Positions 1 through 6,721 of a DNA stretch of 13,245 nucleotides are shown here, piece after piece. The translations under genes were made by a program, and so were the position numbers. Under the pieces are notes generated by a model that searched no databases, was not told the origin of the DNA, and was given only the letters and a program-made list of their open reading frames with translations. The DNA comes from Actinomycetes bacterium (GTDB lineage Bacteria; Actinomycetota; Coriobacteriia; WRKU01; WQUG01). Each line of letters starts with the position of its first letter. The first letter of the stretch is position 1. The stretch spans positions 1 to 13,245 of the forward strand of contig JAIRWZ010000070.1 of assembly GCA_031268615.1 (NCBI GenBank), read 5' to 3'.

Positions 1-158
1 ACCGGGCGGTCCGCTGGGATGTTATCCAGTCCACTAACCCGTATACGAAACACCGTCCGTAGCGGCAATGACAGAATGAACATGAGGACCTTTCGCCAAC
101 GCCAGGGTGCGACGTCTGCGTCACTAATTGCCACATTGCGACGGTCGGCGTGTTTCAT
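1..158 (-). CDS. plsC: 1-acyl-glycerol-3-phosphate acyltransferase (PlsC-like), 5' part only
   Basis: The first 52 codons of a gene that leaves the window at base 1. The ATG at 158-156 overlaps the cmk stop by four bases (ATGA), and an AAGGAG Shine-Dalgarno site lies eight bases upstream, inside the end of cmk. The translation has a basic N-terminus, a short hydrophobic stretch (around residues 25-34, VLMFILSLPL) and then RIRVSGLDNIPADRP, which resembles the segment preceding the NHxxxxD catalytic motif in PlsC proteins (family pattern: v-G-x-E/D-N-x-P). The catalytic motif itself is beyond the window edge. PlsC acylates lysophosphatidic acid at the membrane to give phosphatidic acid. A plsC directly after cmk is a recurrent bacterial arrangement, which supports the call. 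The overlap implies translational coupling with cmk. Function is inferred from a short N-terminus plus context, so the family is likely but not proven. Confidence 0.6.
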   Translation of the reverse strand, partial: MKHADRRNVAISDADVAPWRWRKVLMFILSLPLRTVFRIRVSGLDNIPADRP

Positions 159-826
159 CCGCGCGTCTCCTTTGCTAAATCGACTACCAGCGCAACCGTC
201 TCGTCAATGCTAAGTTGTGTCGTGTCAATGCAAAGGGCATCGTCGTCCGGTCGCAGAGGCGCGACTTCACGTGAACTGTCAAAGTCGTCCCTCGCGCGAA
301 TAGCAACCAGAATAGTGTCGTAATCGGCGGCCAGCCCCCGTTCAGCGTTTTGCGCGGCGCGACGGCGTGCCCGTTCCTCCGGGCTGGCGGTGATAAACAG
401 TTTTAGTTCAGCTGCCGGAAAAACTACCGTACCAATGTCACGGCCTTCGATGACATAGCTGTCGCTCTGCGCCACGCTACGCTGTTGGTCCACCATGGCC
501 TCGCGGACCGCCGGGTGTGCCGATACTTCCGATACCTGCCGGTCCACCTCAGGTTTGCGGATAGTTTCGGTCACGTCTACGTCACCAATAAACACCTTCG
601 ATGGCAAAGGGTCCCCATCTGCATAACCAAAGCGGAGCGGCATGGTTCGCGCCAAATCTTCTAACGCAGCCGCGTCTCCCGGCGCAATGCCGCGCGCCAG
701 CGCCGCCACCGTCAGGGCTCGATACATCGCCCCCGTATCCAAATAATGAAATCCCAGTTGCAGGGCTGCCCGCCGCGCCACTGTCGACTTGCCCGAACCG
801 GCCGGACCGTCAATCGCAATAATCAC
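155..826 (-). CDS. cmk: Cytidylate kinase
   Basis: Phosphorylates CMP and dCMP to the diphosphates using ATP, in the cytoplasm, for nucleic acid and phospholipid precursor supply. The 223-residue length is normal. Visible motifs are the P-loop GPAGSGKS (residues 7-14), YLDTGAMYRA (28-37, nucleotide-monophosphate binding), the VIEGRDIGTVVFP segment, and the C-terminal pattern RARDDFDSSREVAPLRPDDDA that is typical of Cmk. The start is a GTG at 826; the P-loop follows at once and a GGGGAG Shine-Dalgarno site sits about six bases upstream. It overlaps the downstream plsC-like gene by four bases. The 218-base gap to uvrB on the other side contains a candidate promoter and a palindromic repeat, so cmk-plsC may be transcribed separately from uvrB. 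Confidence 0.95.
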   Translation of the reverse strand: MIIAIDGPAGSGKSTVARRAALQLGFHYLDTGAMYRALTVAALARGIAPGDAAALEDLARTMPLRFGYADGDPLPSKVFIGDVDVTETIRKPEVDRQVSEVSAHPAVREAMVDQQRSVAQSDSYVIEGRDIGTVVFPAAELKLFITASPEERARRRAAQNAERGLAADYDTILVAIRARDDFDSSREVAPLRPDDDALCIDTTQLSIDETVALVVDLAKETRG

Positions 827-858
827 CTAGTCTCCCCTTCATCTTTTTTGATAAAGCC

Positions 859-867
859 AGTATACCA
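859..867 (-). promoter_or_regulatory. Candidate extended -10 promoter for cmk
   Basis: On the minus strand the bases read TGGTATACT, a TGn extended -10 followed by a near-consensus hexamer (TATACT). It lies about 33 bases before the cmk GTG, which would leave a leader of roughly 25 bases. No convincing -35 box is present at 16-18 base spacing, which is acceptable for extended -10 promoters but lowers certainty. The rest of the 827-936 gap shows nothing else I can name. Confidence 0.35.
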
Positions 868-936
868 ATAGGCGTCACAAGGAGGCTCTGACAGACCCCG
901 CCCACTCTCCACGAAACCAGCGGCGAAACAAAGGCG

Positions 937-1029
937 AAGTGAGTACTGAGCCTGCCCCCGGCTTGACCGGGGGTCCATACCTGCCGCGACGCTACGGGAA
1001 ACAGCGGGCAGGAATGGACGTACTCACTT
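937..1029. repeat. Palindromic repeat element, copy A (complete)
   Basis: A 93-base element bounded by perfect 10-base inverted ends, AAGTGAGTAC (937-946) and GTACTCACTT (1020-1029). Inside the left half is a hairpin, CCCCCGG (955-961), loop CTTGA, CCGGGGG (967-973). Beyond it, TCCATACCTGCC (974-985) pairs at 11 of 12 positions with GGCAGGAATGGA (1007-1018), and CGCT (990-993) pairs with AGCG (1003-1006). The whole can fold into a three-way or cruciform structure. It starts 15 bases after the uvrB stop codon. Copies B (9731-9780) and C (10648-10697) share its left-hand 50 bases. It could serve as a transcript end or mRNA stabiliser for uvrB, but no T-tract follows the stem. Confidence 0.85.
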
Positions 1030-1044
1030 AACAAAAGGAGCTTC

Positions 1045-3177
1045 TCAGTGCTTCCCGCGAAACTGACGACGGGTGCGATGACCCCCGTGCTTTGAGCCTT
1101 TGCGCGCGCCCTCACGCAGCTTGCCGATGACTTCGTCGGCCTCGCTCCCCTCGATTTCTGCCCGCAGCTTCACAATCTGGTCGCGCAGTCGCGCGGCAGT
1201 CTCAAAGTCCAGCCCACCGGCCGCGGCGTGCATTTCTTCTTCCATCGCGGTCACAATGCGCAGACCCTCATCGCGCGGCAGCTTGGCCAGTTCAGCCGCA
1301 GCTTCCTTGACGTCGCTGACTTGTTCATCCTCGTGAATAAAGCTGACAATGTCAGCGACGGCGCGACGTATCGTTTGTGGTTCGATACCGTGTTCGCGAT
1401 TCCACTGCACTTGTTTCTCGCGGCGACGGTTAGTCTCACTGATAGCTTTTTCCATGGAATCGGTCACCCGGTCGGCATACATCAGCACGCGTCCACTGAC
1501 GTTTCGGGCGGCGCGCCCGATAGTCTGTATCAGCGAGCGAAAGTTGCGTAAAAATCCCTCTTTGTCCGCATCTAAAATCGCAACCAGCGAGACTTCCGGC
1601 AAGTCAATGCCTTCGCGCAGAAGGTTAATACCGACCACCACGTCAATGACGCCTTGCCGCAGCTCGCGCAAAATTTCAACACGTTCAAAGGTGCCGATAT
1701 CACTATGCAGATAGCGCACCTTCACGCCATGCCCAAACAAAAACTCCGTCAAATCTTCCGCCATTTTTTTGGTCAAGGTCGTCACCAACACACGATTGCC
1801 CTGTTCAGTTTCTGACTGAATTTCCACCAGCAAGTCATCGACCTGACCCCTAGAGGGACGCACGTCAATGGCCGGGTCTACCAGTCCGGTCGGGCGAATA
1901 ATCTGTTCTACCACCGCGTCGGACACCGACACCTCGTAATCGCCGGGCGTCGCCGACACATAAATCATCTGGTTGAGCTTCGCCTCAAACTCGTCAAAGC
2001 GCAAGGGTCGGTTATCCAAAGCGCTGGGCAGGCGAAAACCATGCTCCACCAAGGTCAGCTTACGCGAGCGGTCTCCTTCGTACATGCCGCGTATCTGGGG
2101 TACCGTCACATGGCTCTCATCCATAATCAGCAAAAAATCATCGGGAAAATAGTCAATCAGCGTCTTCGGCGGCGCACCCGGCTCGCGACCGTCCAAGTGA
2201 CGGGAATAGTTCTCAATGCCGCTGCAAAAGCCCATGGTCTCCAGCATTTCCAAATCATAGGCCGTGCGCATTTTCAGACGCTGTTCTTCTAAAATCTTGT
2301 TTTCGCTGCGAAATTCCACCAAACGCCCATCCAGCTCTGTGCGAATAGCTTTGATGGCAGCTTCCATTTTTCGGCGCGCCGTAACGTAGTGTGATGCCGG
2401 CCACACGGGTAGCTCATGGAACTCATGCAGCACCTCACCGCTGACCCGGTCAACTTCCAGCAGCCGCTCCACTTCGTCGCCAAATAACTCCACGCGAATG
2501 GGATGGTCGGCGTAAGGAGGAAAGATATCGACGACGTCTCCCCGCACCCGAAACGAACCCCGCTCTAAGGCAAAATCATTACGGTCGTATTGGATTTGAA
2601 TCAGGTCCGCCATCAATTCCTCGCGCGCGTACTCTTTTCCCTCCGTCAAAAATACGGCCAAACCAGCATAGTCCTCCGGAGACCCGATACCATAAATGCA
2701 GCTCACCGACGCTACGATGACACAATCCCGCCGCGTCAGCAACGCGGACGTCGCCGCGTGACGCAACTTTTCAACTTCCTCATTTATGCTCGCGTCTTTT
2801 TCAATGAAGGTGTCGGTCTGTGGCACGTAGGCCTCCGGCTGATAGTAGTCATAGTAAGACACAAAATACATGACCGCCGCGTCGGGGAAAAAGTCCTTCA
2901 GCTCTGCGGCTAACTGCGCGGCCAAAGTCTTGTTCGGCGCCATCACCAGCGTGGGCCGCTGGGTCGCTTCAATCAGCTTTGCCATGGTAAAGGTTTTCCC
3001 CGATCCGGTAACTCCCAACAAGGTCTGCGCGCGCAGTCCCTCGTCCACGCCTTTTGTCAGCCCGGCAATCGCGGCAGGCTGGTCGCCACTGGGCTCAAAC
3101 GGCGACACCACCTTAAACTCATTCGCAATCGGCGCGAAACCAAAACCCGCCTTATCCGTCCCCGTCACATGCGGCAT
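1045..3177 (-). CDS. uvrB: Excinuclease ABC subunit B
   Basis: DNA damage recognition helicase of nucleotide excision repair; it is loaded by UvrA and recruits UvrC for incision. The 710-residue length fits the family. Seen in order: the N-terminal [12 protein letters not shown] motif (about 26-37), Walker A GVTGSGKT (55-62), the aromatic beta-hairpin region beginning [10 protein letters not shown] (108 onward) that clamps the DNA strand, the helicase II box DESH (353-356), helicase motifs near RPTGLVDP and QTIGRAARN, and a C-terminal UVR domain around [13 protein letters not shown] that contacts UvrC. The C-terminus is basic ([15 protein letters not shown]). The ATG at 3177 lies 26 bases inside the end of coaE, with a GGAGG site nine bases upstream within coaE, indicating a coupled coaE-uvrB unit. 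A palindromic repeat begins 15 bases after the stop. No sign of damage. Confidence 0.98.
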   Translation of the reverse strand: MPHVTGTDKAGFGFAPIANEFKVVSPFEPSGDQPAAIAGLTKGVDEGLRAQTLLGVTGSGKTFTMAKLIEATQRPTLVMAPNKTLAAQLAAELKDFFPDAAVMYFVSYYDYYQPEAYVPQTDTFIEKDASINEEVEKLRHAATSALLTRRDCVIVASVSCIYGIGSPEDYAGLAVFLTEGKEYAREELMADLIQIQYDRNDFALERGSFRVRGDVVDIFPPYADHPIRVELFGDEVERLLEVDRVSGEVLHEFHELPVWPASHYVTARRKMEAAIKAIRTELDGRLVEFRSENKILEEQRLKMRTAYDLEMLETMGFCSGIENYSRHLDGREPGAPPKTLIDYFPDDFLLIMDESHVTVPQIRGMYEGDRSRKLTLVEHGFRLPSALDNRPLRFDEFEAKLNQMIYVSATPGDYEVSVSDAVVEQIIRPTGLVDPAIDVRPSRGQVDDLLVEIQSETEQGNRVLVTTLTKKMAEDLTEFLFGHGVKVRYLHSDIGTFERVEILRELRQGVIDVVVGINLLREGIDLPEVSLVAILDADKEGFLRNFRSLIQTIGRAARNVSGRVLMYADRVTDSMEKAISETNRRREKQVQWNREHGIEPQTIRRAVADIVSFIHEDEQVSDVKEAAAELAKLPRDEGLRIVTAMEEEMHAAAGGLDFETAARLRDQIVKLRAEIEGSEADEVIGKLREGARKGSKHGGHRTRRQFRGKH

Positions 3178-3835
3178 CGCGCAACGCCTCCCTCAACTCA
3201 TCTTTGGTGCCGACATTAGGAAACACACGCTCGGCCTCCGCCGTGTACATGGTATCCGCGGGCTGCGCAGAAAATCGAGTGAGTACGTCCATCTCCGCAA
3301 CCCCGCGCGCGCACGCTCGCTCAAGTCTCAACTCTTGCGGCGCGCTTATGGTCCACAGCAGCGCGTCCTCAAATTGCCCGCTCATCGGCAGAGGGCTTTC
3401 AATAATGACCCGCTCCCCCATCGCGCGAGCTGCATCTGCCAGCGCCCGCGCGCGCGCCAAAATAGCGGGATGGGTCAGCGCGTTTAGCCGCGCTGTCGCT
3501 TCTGCGCTCGCAAAAGCCCGTCGAGCCAACTTGCCCCTGTCCACACGCATAACGCCCCGCCGTGTAGGAACGCCCTTCGACCCACCGGGTCGATTGGCGT
3601 CCGCAGAGGCAAGTTCCTCATCACGTACTGAAACGAGAATATCGTCCCCAAAGGCGTCTGTCAGCGCATGGACGTACTCACTTCTGATATCAGTTAGTAG
3701 TTGATGGCCGATTTCGTCCAGCGATAGGGTGCGTACCGCCTGTCCACGCGCGCGCAATTCCTCGCTTAGCAGCGTGCAGGCCAGCGTTTTGCCCGCCGCA
3801 AAAGGGCCGGTGATAACAAGTGTTCGCGCGTCCAT
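3152..3835 (-). CDS. coaE: Dephospho-CoA kinase, divergent, with in-frame insertion
   Basis: Would phosphorylate the 3'-hydroxyl of dephospho-CoA, the last step of coenzyme A synthesis. The 227 residues show a P-loop GPFAAGKT (10-17, usually GxIGSGKS), a DEIGHQLL segment (40-47) at the place of the family DAD motif, NALTHPAI (118-125), ESPLPMS in the position of PLLFE, and ARG...SAQ (176-191) like the lid region. Residues about 69-96 are not expected: most CoaE proteins go from the G-x-x-IL segment almost directly to (I/V)DRxxLxxxVF, here [11 protein letters not shown]. That extra segment is encoded by hairpin-forming DNA (3567-3602), and a 15-base inverted pair also lies in the gene (3278-3292 and 3668-3682). 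The ATG at 3835 is chosen because the P-loop follows; the frame stays open further upstream into deoC, but no family sequence is there. There is no Shine-Dalgarno site, and a TATAAT sits six bases before the ATG. CoaE is the best call; another small P-loop kinase is possible. Confidence 0.75.
   Translation of the reverse strand: MDARTLVITGPFAAGKTLACTLLSEELRARGQAVRTLSLDEIGHQLLTDIRSEYVHALTDAFGDDILVSVRDEELASADANRPGGSKGVPTRRGVMRVDRGKLARRAFASAEATARLNALTHPAILARARALADAARAMGERVIIESPLPMSGQFEDALLWTISAPQELRLERACARGVAEMDVLTRFSAQPADTMYTAEAERVFPNVGTKDELREALRDAACDGDG
3278..3292. repeat. 15-base terminal motif of the palindromic element, inside coaE (inverted partner 1)
   Basis: Plus strand reads AGTGAGTACGTCCAT, the exact reverse complement of bases 3668-3682 and identical to the right-hand end of repeat copy A (1014-1028) in reverse complement. 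In the coaE reading frame it encodes MDVLT (residues 182-186). A perfect 15-base match is far above chance in a segment of this size. Confidence 0.75.
3567..3602. repeat. Hairpin-forming in-frame insertion in coaE
   Basis: Imperfect palindrome centred on GACCC-ACC-GGGTC. Seven inner pairs (TCGACCC with GGGTCGA), two mismatches, then five outer pairs (AACGC-side 3570-3574 with 3596-3600), around a three-base loop at 3584-3586. It encodes about residues 78-90 of CoaE, a Gly/Pro/Arg/Lys-rich stretch ([13 protein letters not shown]) where the family normally has only a short turn. It is not similar in sequence to copies A-C, so it would be a second palindrome type. Confidence 0.6.
3668..3683. repeat. 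16-base terminal motif of the palindromic element, inside coaE (inverted partner 2)
   Basis: Plus strand reads ATGGACGTACTCACTT, identical over 16 bases to the right-hand end of repeat copy A (1014-1029), and the perfect 15-base inverted match of 3278-3292. In the coaE frame the minus strand encodes SEYVH (residues 52-56). The rest of the 93-base element is absent around it. Confidence 0.75.
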
Positions 3836-3841
3836 GGACCC

Positions 3842-3847
3842 ATTATA
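3842..3847 (-). promoter_or_regulatory. Candidate -10 box for a leaderless coaE transcript
   Basis: On the minus strand a perfect TATAAT ends six bases before the coaE ATG. With the usual spacing of about seven bases, transcription would begin at or within a base of the start codon. The coaE gene also lacks a Shine-Dalgarno site, unlike most of its neighbours. No good -35 box is seen at 17 bases (CTAAAT). It lies in the 31-base gap after deoC. Confidence 0.4.
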
Positions 3848-3866
3848 ACGTAGTGTGCCGGTGGAT

Positions 3867-4550
3867 TTAGTGAGGAGCAGACTGGCGGAGAATAGCAACT
3901 GACGCGCTGGTGCCCAGGCGGTTTGCGCCCGCCGCAATCAGCGCTTCTGCCGTGGCGCGGTCGCGAATGCCCCCCGCCGCTTTGACGCCGATGTCGGGTC
4001 CGACCGTCGCGCGCATGAGCCTGACGGCGTGCGTCGTTGCGCCACCGCCCGCAATAGTACCCGTCGATGTTTTGACAAAATCCGCGCCCGCGTCAACCGC
4101 CAGATGGCAGGCGTGTACGATTTCCTCATCGCTAAGACGTGCGGTTTCCAGTATCACTTTCAGCATAAACGGCTTGTCAGGACAAACCCTGCGGTGGTCG
4201 TTCAGCGCTTCGACCAGGAGGCGAATGTCTGTGGCGACCGTGTGGTCGTCGCCAGCGATTACGGCGGGGACATTCAGCACCATGTCCAATTCCTGTGCCC
4301 CGTCACCCAGAGCCGTCTGCGCCTGTGCGACCTTTTGGGCAGCCGAAGCAATTCCATGGGGGAAATCGACGACGGTACCAACCGCGACGGGGGTATCTGC
4401 CAGGCGTTCGACGGCCAGCCCTACACAGGACGGACGCAGGCACACAGCGGCGAAGCCGTAGCGCTGCGCTTCCTGGCAGAGTCGGATGATATCTGCTTCC
4501 GTCGCGTCAAGGCTCAGATTAGTGTGGTCGATGTAGGGGGCAAGGTTCAC
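3867..4550 (-). CDS. deoC: Deoxyribose-phosphate aldolase
   Basis: Splits 2-deoxyribose-5-phosphate into glyceraldehyde-3-phosphate and acetaldehyde, the final step of deoxynucleoside breakdown. The 227 residues match the short bacterial DeoC form. Seen: IDHTNL at the N-terminus (7-12), the ELDMVLN segment with the proton-relay Asp89, the Schiff-base lysine in FVKTSTG (Lys160), and VKAAGGIRD with the second active-site lysine (Lys190). The start is a GTG at 4550 with an AAGGA site six bases upstream. It follows the second permease gene by 32 bases, so it is very probably the last gene of the nucleoside-import operon, which points to deoxynucleosides being among the imported substrates. Confidence 0.96.
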   Translation of the reverse strand: MNLAPYIDHTNLSLDATEADIIRLCQEAQRYGFAAVCLRPSCVGLAVERLADTPVAVGTVVDFPHGIASAAQKVAQAQTALGDGAQELDMVLNVPAVIAGDDHTVATDIRLLVEALNDHRRVCPDKPFMLKVILETARLSDEEIVHACHLAVDAGADFVKTSTGTIAGGGATTHAVRLMRATVGPDIGVKAAGGIRDRATAEALIAAGANRLGTSASVAILRQSAPH

Positions 4551-4582
4551 GACTGTTCCTTCCGTAGCGGGTATCGGAGACG

Positions 4583-5542
4583 TCAGCGCTTTGACTTGTC
4601 GTAGAGTTCCCCTAAGGCACGGGGAGAGCGGTTCGTCTTTGCGAAAAAGGCTAAGAGCAGCAGGGTAATTACGTAGGGGGTTATCATCGCTAAATCTGCT
4701 ACGCTGGCGTCAGCATTCAGAGCGAGTACCAACTGATAGGCGGCACTGCGGGCAAAGCCAAATATCAGACAGGCGGCAAAAGTTGGCATGATTTTCCAGT
4801 TGCCAAAAATCAGGGCAGCGATGGCCAGATAGCCTGACCCGAAATAAATCGCCGGAGAAAAATTCGTCGAAATTGAATAGGCAAAACACATGCCTCCCAC
4901 ACCGGACAGCGCTCCTGACATCAGGACGGCTTTGAAACGTACCCGGGCCACGTCAATGCCTGCGGCATCAAGCGCCTGCGGGTTGTCGCCCGCCGCACGC
5001 AGGTGCAGGCCATAGCGCGTACGATAGAGCAGGTACCAGCACAGAGCCACCAGCACAAGGATGATGACTTCGAACGGATAAAAGTTGGTGAATACCGCGC
5101 CCAGAAGGGGGATTTTTGAAATCAGCGGTATGGTCAGGCGCGGGGACGTCGAGAGCATAAACTTGTTGGAAGCCTGCCCAAACACCGCCGCGTTAATGGT
5201 TGAAGTAAAAAAGCCCGTCAGTGCGATAGAGACGATATTGACCACTACCCCACTGATGACCTGGTCAGCGCGAAACTTGATACATAGCACAGCATGCAGG
5301 ATGGAAAATAGAGCGCCTCCGCCTGCTGCCACCAGAAAGGACAGGTACAGAGGTACCTGGGAAGTTGGCGCGAATACACCGGCGGTCGCGGCAACGAACA
5401 GTCCACCGGAGAAAGCGCCAAATCCCAAGAGGCCTTCCAAGGCCAGATTGGTAATGCCGCTGCGCTCTGAATAAATGCCGCCAATGGCAATAATCAGCAA
5501 AGGCAGAGCGAAGGACAGGCCGTCGATGATGATGGTATTCAC
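4583..5542 (-). CDS. Nucleoside-type ABC transporter permease (second subunit)
   Basis: Inner-membrane permease of the branched-chain/sugar type (BPD_transp_2), resembling NupQ/YufQ of Bacillus and other permeases encoded beside BMP lipoproteins. The 319 residues are almost wholly hydrophobic with about eight to ten membrane segments; the motif ERSGITNLALEGLLG (near residues 24-38) and the later AAGDNPQALDAAGIDV segment, a cytoplasmic loop likely to face the ATPase, are characteristic. The GTG at 5542 is chosen over an upstream in-frame ATG at 5632 because an AGGAGG site lies seven bases before it and because the upstream extension is polar and has no family character. The GTG overlaps the stop of the preceding permease by four bases (GTGA), a sign of translational coupling and of equal production of the two permeases. 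Confidence 0.92.
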   Translation of the reverse strand: MNTIIIDGLSFALPLLIIAIGGIYSERSGITNLALEGLLGFGAFSGGLFVAATAGVFAPTSQVPLYLSFLVAAGGGALFSILHAVLCIKFRADQVISGVVVNIVSIALTGFFTSTINAAVFGQASNKFMLSTSPRLTIPLISKIPLLGAVFTNFYPFEVIILVLVALCWYLLYRTRYGLHLRAAGDNPQALDAAGIDVARVRFKAVLMSGALSGVGGMCFAYSISTNFSPAIYFGSGYLAIAALIFGNWKIMPTFAACLIFGFARSAAYQLVLALNADASVADLAMITPYVITLLLLAFFAKTNRSPRALGELYDKSKR

Positions 5543-6717
5543 GCCTGTTCCTCCTGACCGGAGATGGTGCGAGGATGGACGCTCTCGCTCCCCTTGTCTG
5601 GCAATTGTTCCGACGTTGCGCGCTGCACCCACAGCTTCAGGTAGCCCCCACAGGCGCTGAACAGCAAAATCATCCCCACGATGAGCGAGGCGATTTCCTG
5701 GCGCACGCCGACCGTTGACGACATATAGGTGCTGCCGCTGGTAAGCGTCGTGATGAGCAGCGAGCTGGCAATGTTTCCCAGCGGGTGCGTGTTTCCCAAG
5801 AGCGCAACGGCGATGGAATCGAAGCCGACGGAGGTCAGCTCTCCGGGGATGATAGAGCGCACCGAGCCTAAGTAGTAGGTTACGCCGGCCAGACCTGCCA
5901 GCGCGCCGGAAATACCCATGGCGATAATCAGGGTGCGACCGGTGCGGATACCGGCGTAGCGCGCGGATTTTGCGTTCAGCCCCGTGGCGGTCAGCTCCAG
6001 GCCGGTTTTGGTTTTCGCCAGAAGGAACCAGATACCGATGGCGGCAATCAGCGCCAGCACGAGGCCAAGGGGGAAATGCGTCGTGACGCCAGCGATTTTG
6101 ATGTCGGTGATTTCCAGCCGGGCGCTGGCAGCAGCCATCCGGGACTGACGCGAAACGGGGTCGATGTAGCGGGTTTTGATAAAAAAGGATATGACGTATT
6201 GAAATATATAGTTCAGCATGATGGAGGACACGACTTCGTGAATGTTGAACCGGTCTTTCAGCCAGCCCATGAGCGCACCGGCCGCAGCGCCGACCACAAT
6301 ACCGATGAGCAAGACCAACGGTCGGGCGACGACAGAGGGGAGGTCACTGTAGCCAACCGCTACCGTAGCGATGAAGCCGGATAGGAGCATTTGTCCCGCA
6401 ACGCCAATGTTGAACAGGCCTGATTTCAGCGCAACGGTAACCGCCAACGCCGCGAACAGCATGGGCGTGAAGGCGTCCAGCATGTCCATGAAATCCGTGA
6501 AAGCTGCCTTGCCGCCGGCATAGTTGGACTTGGCAATCCAGCCAGCGCCGGCGAGCAGTGACGAAAAGGCTTCCAGAGGGTTTTTGCCAATGAGCAAAAT
6601 GATGACGCTGATGGCCACCAGCGAACACAGGATGGAAAAGGCGGGAATGGTGATGAACTGCCAGCGTTCGTTCCCCAACAGGCGGGCAAATAGCTGTAAG
6701 GGTTTCTTTTTCGTCAT
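5539..6717 (-). CDS. Nucleoside-type ABC transporter permease (first subunit)
   Basis: Larger partner of the permease pair (NupP/YufP-like, BPD_transp_2), 392 residues. It has an N-terminal membrane segment (around 23-43), a periplasmic stretch (GKNPLEAF onward), then a block of hydrophobic helices. The segment VALKSGLFNIGVAGQMLL is the conserved permease motif, and TATGLNAKSARYAGI is the probable ATPase-facing loop. The hydrophilic C-terminus (ATSEQLPDKGSESVHP) should be cytoplasmic. The ATG at 6717 lies four bases after the ATPase stop, with AGGGA about eight bases upstream. The frame stays open to 6864, but that extension merely reads the repeat-rich end of the ATPase gene in another frame and is rejected. 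Confidence 0.92.
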   Translation of the reverse strand: MTKKKPLQLFARLLGNERWQFITIPAFSILCSLVAISVIILLIGKNPLEAFSSLLAGAGWIAKSNYAGGKAAFTDFMDMLDAFTPMLFAALAVTVALKSGLFNIGVAGQMLLSGFIATVAVGYSDLPSVVARPLVLLIGIVVGAAAGALMGWLKDRFNIHEVVSSIMLNYIFQYVISFFIKTRYIDPVSRQSRMAAASARLEITDIKIAGVTTHFPLGLVLALIAAIGIWFLLAKTKTGLELTATGLNAKSARYAGIRTGRTLIIAMGISGALAGLAGVTYYLGSVRSIIPGELTSVGFDSIAVALLGNTHPLGNIASSLLITTLTSGSTYMSSTVGVRQEIASLIVGMILLFSACGGYLKLWVQRATSEQLPDKGSESVHPRTISGQEEQA

Positions 6718-6721
6718 GTTG

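Noticed and set aside
810..1115. Minus-strand open frame of 101 codons containing WTPGQAGGRLSTHF, a peptide that recurs in frames over copies B and C
   Set aside because: The shared peptide is the translation of the palindromic repeat itself; the frame overlaps uvrB and shows no family or ribosome-site support.
3836..3937. 34-codon upstream extension of coaE overlapping the end of deoC
   Set aside because: The P-loop expected near a CoaE N-terminus follows the ATG at 3835 and the extension has no family similarity.
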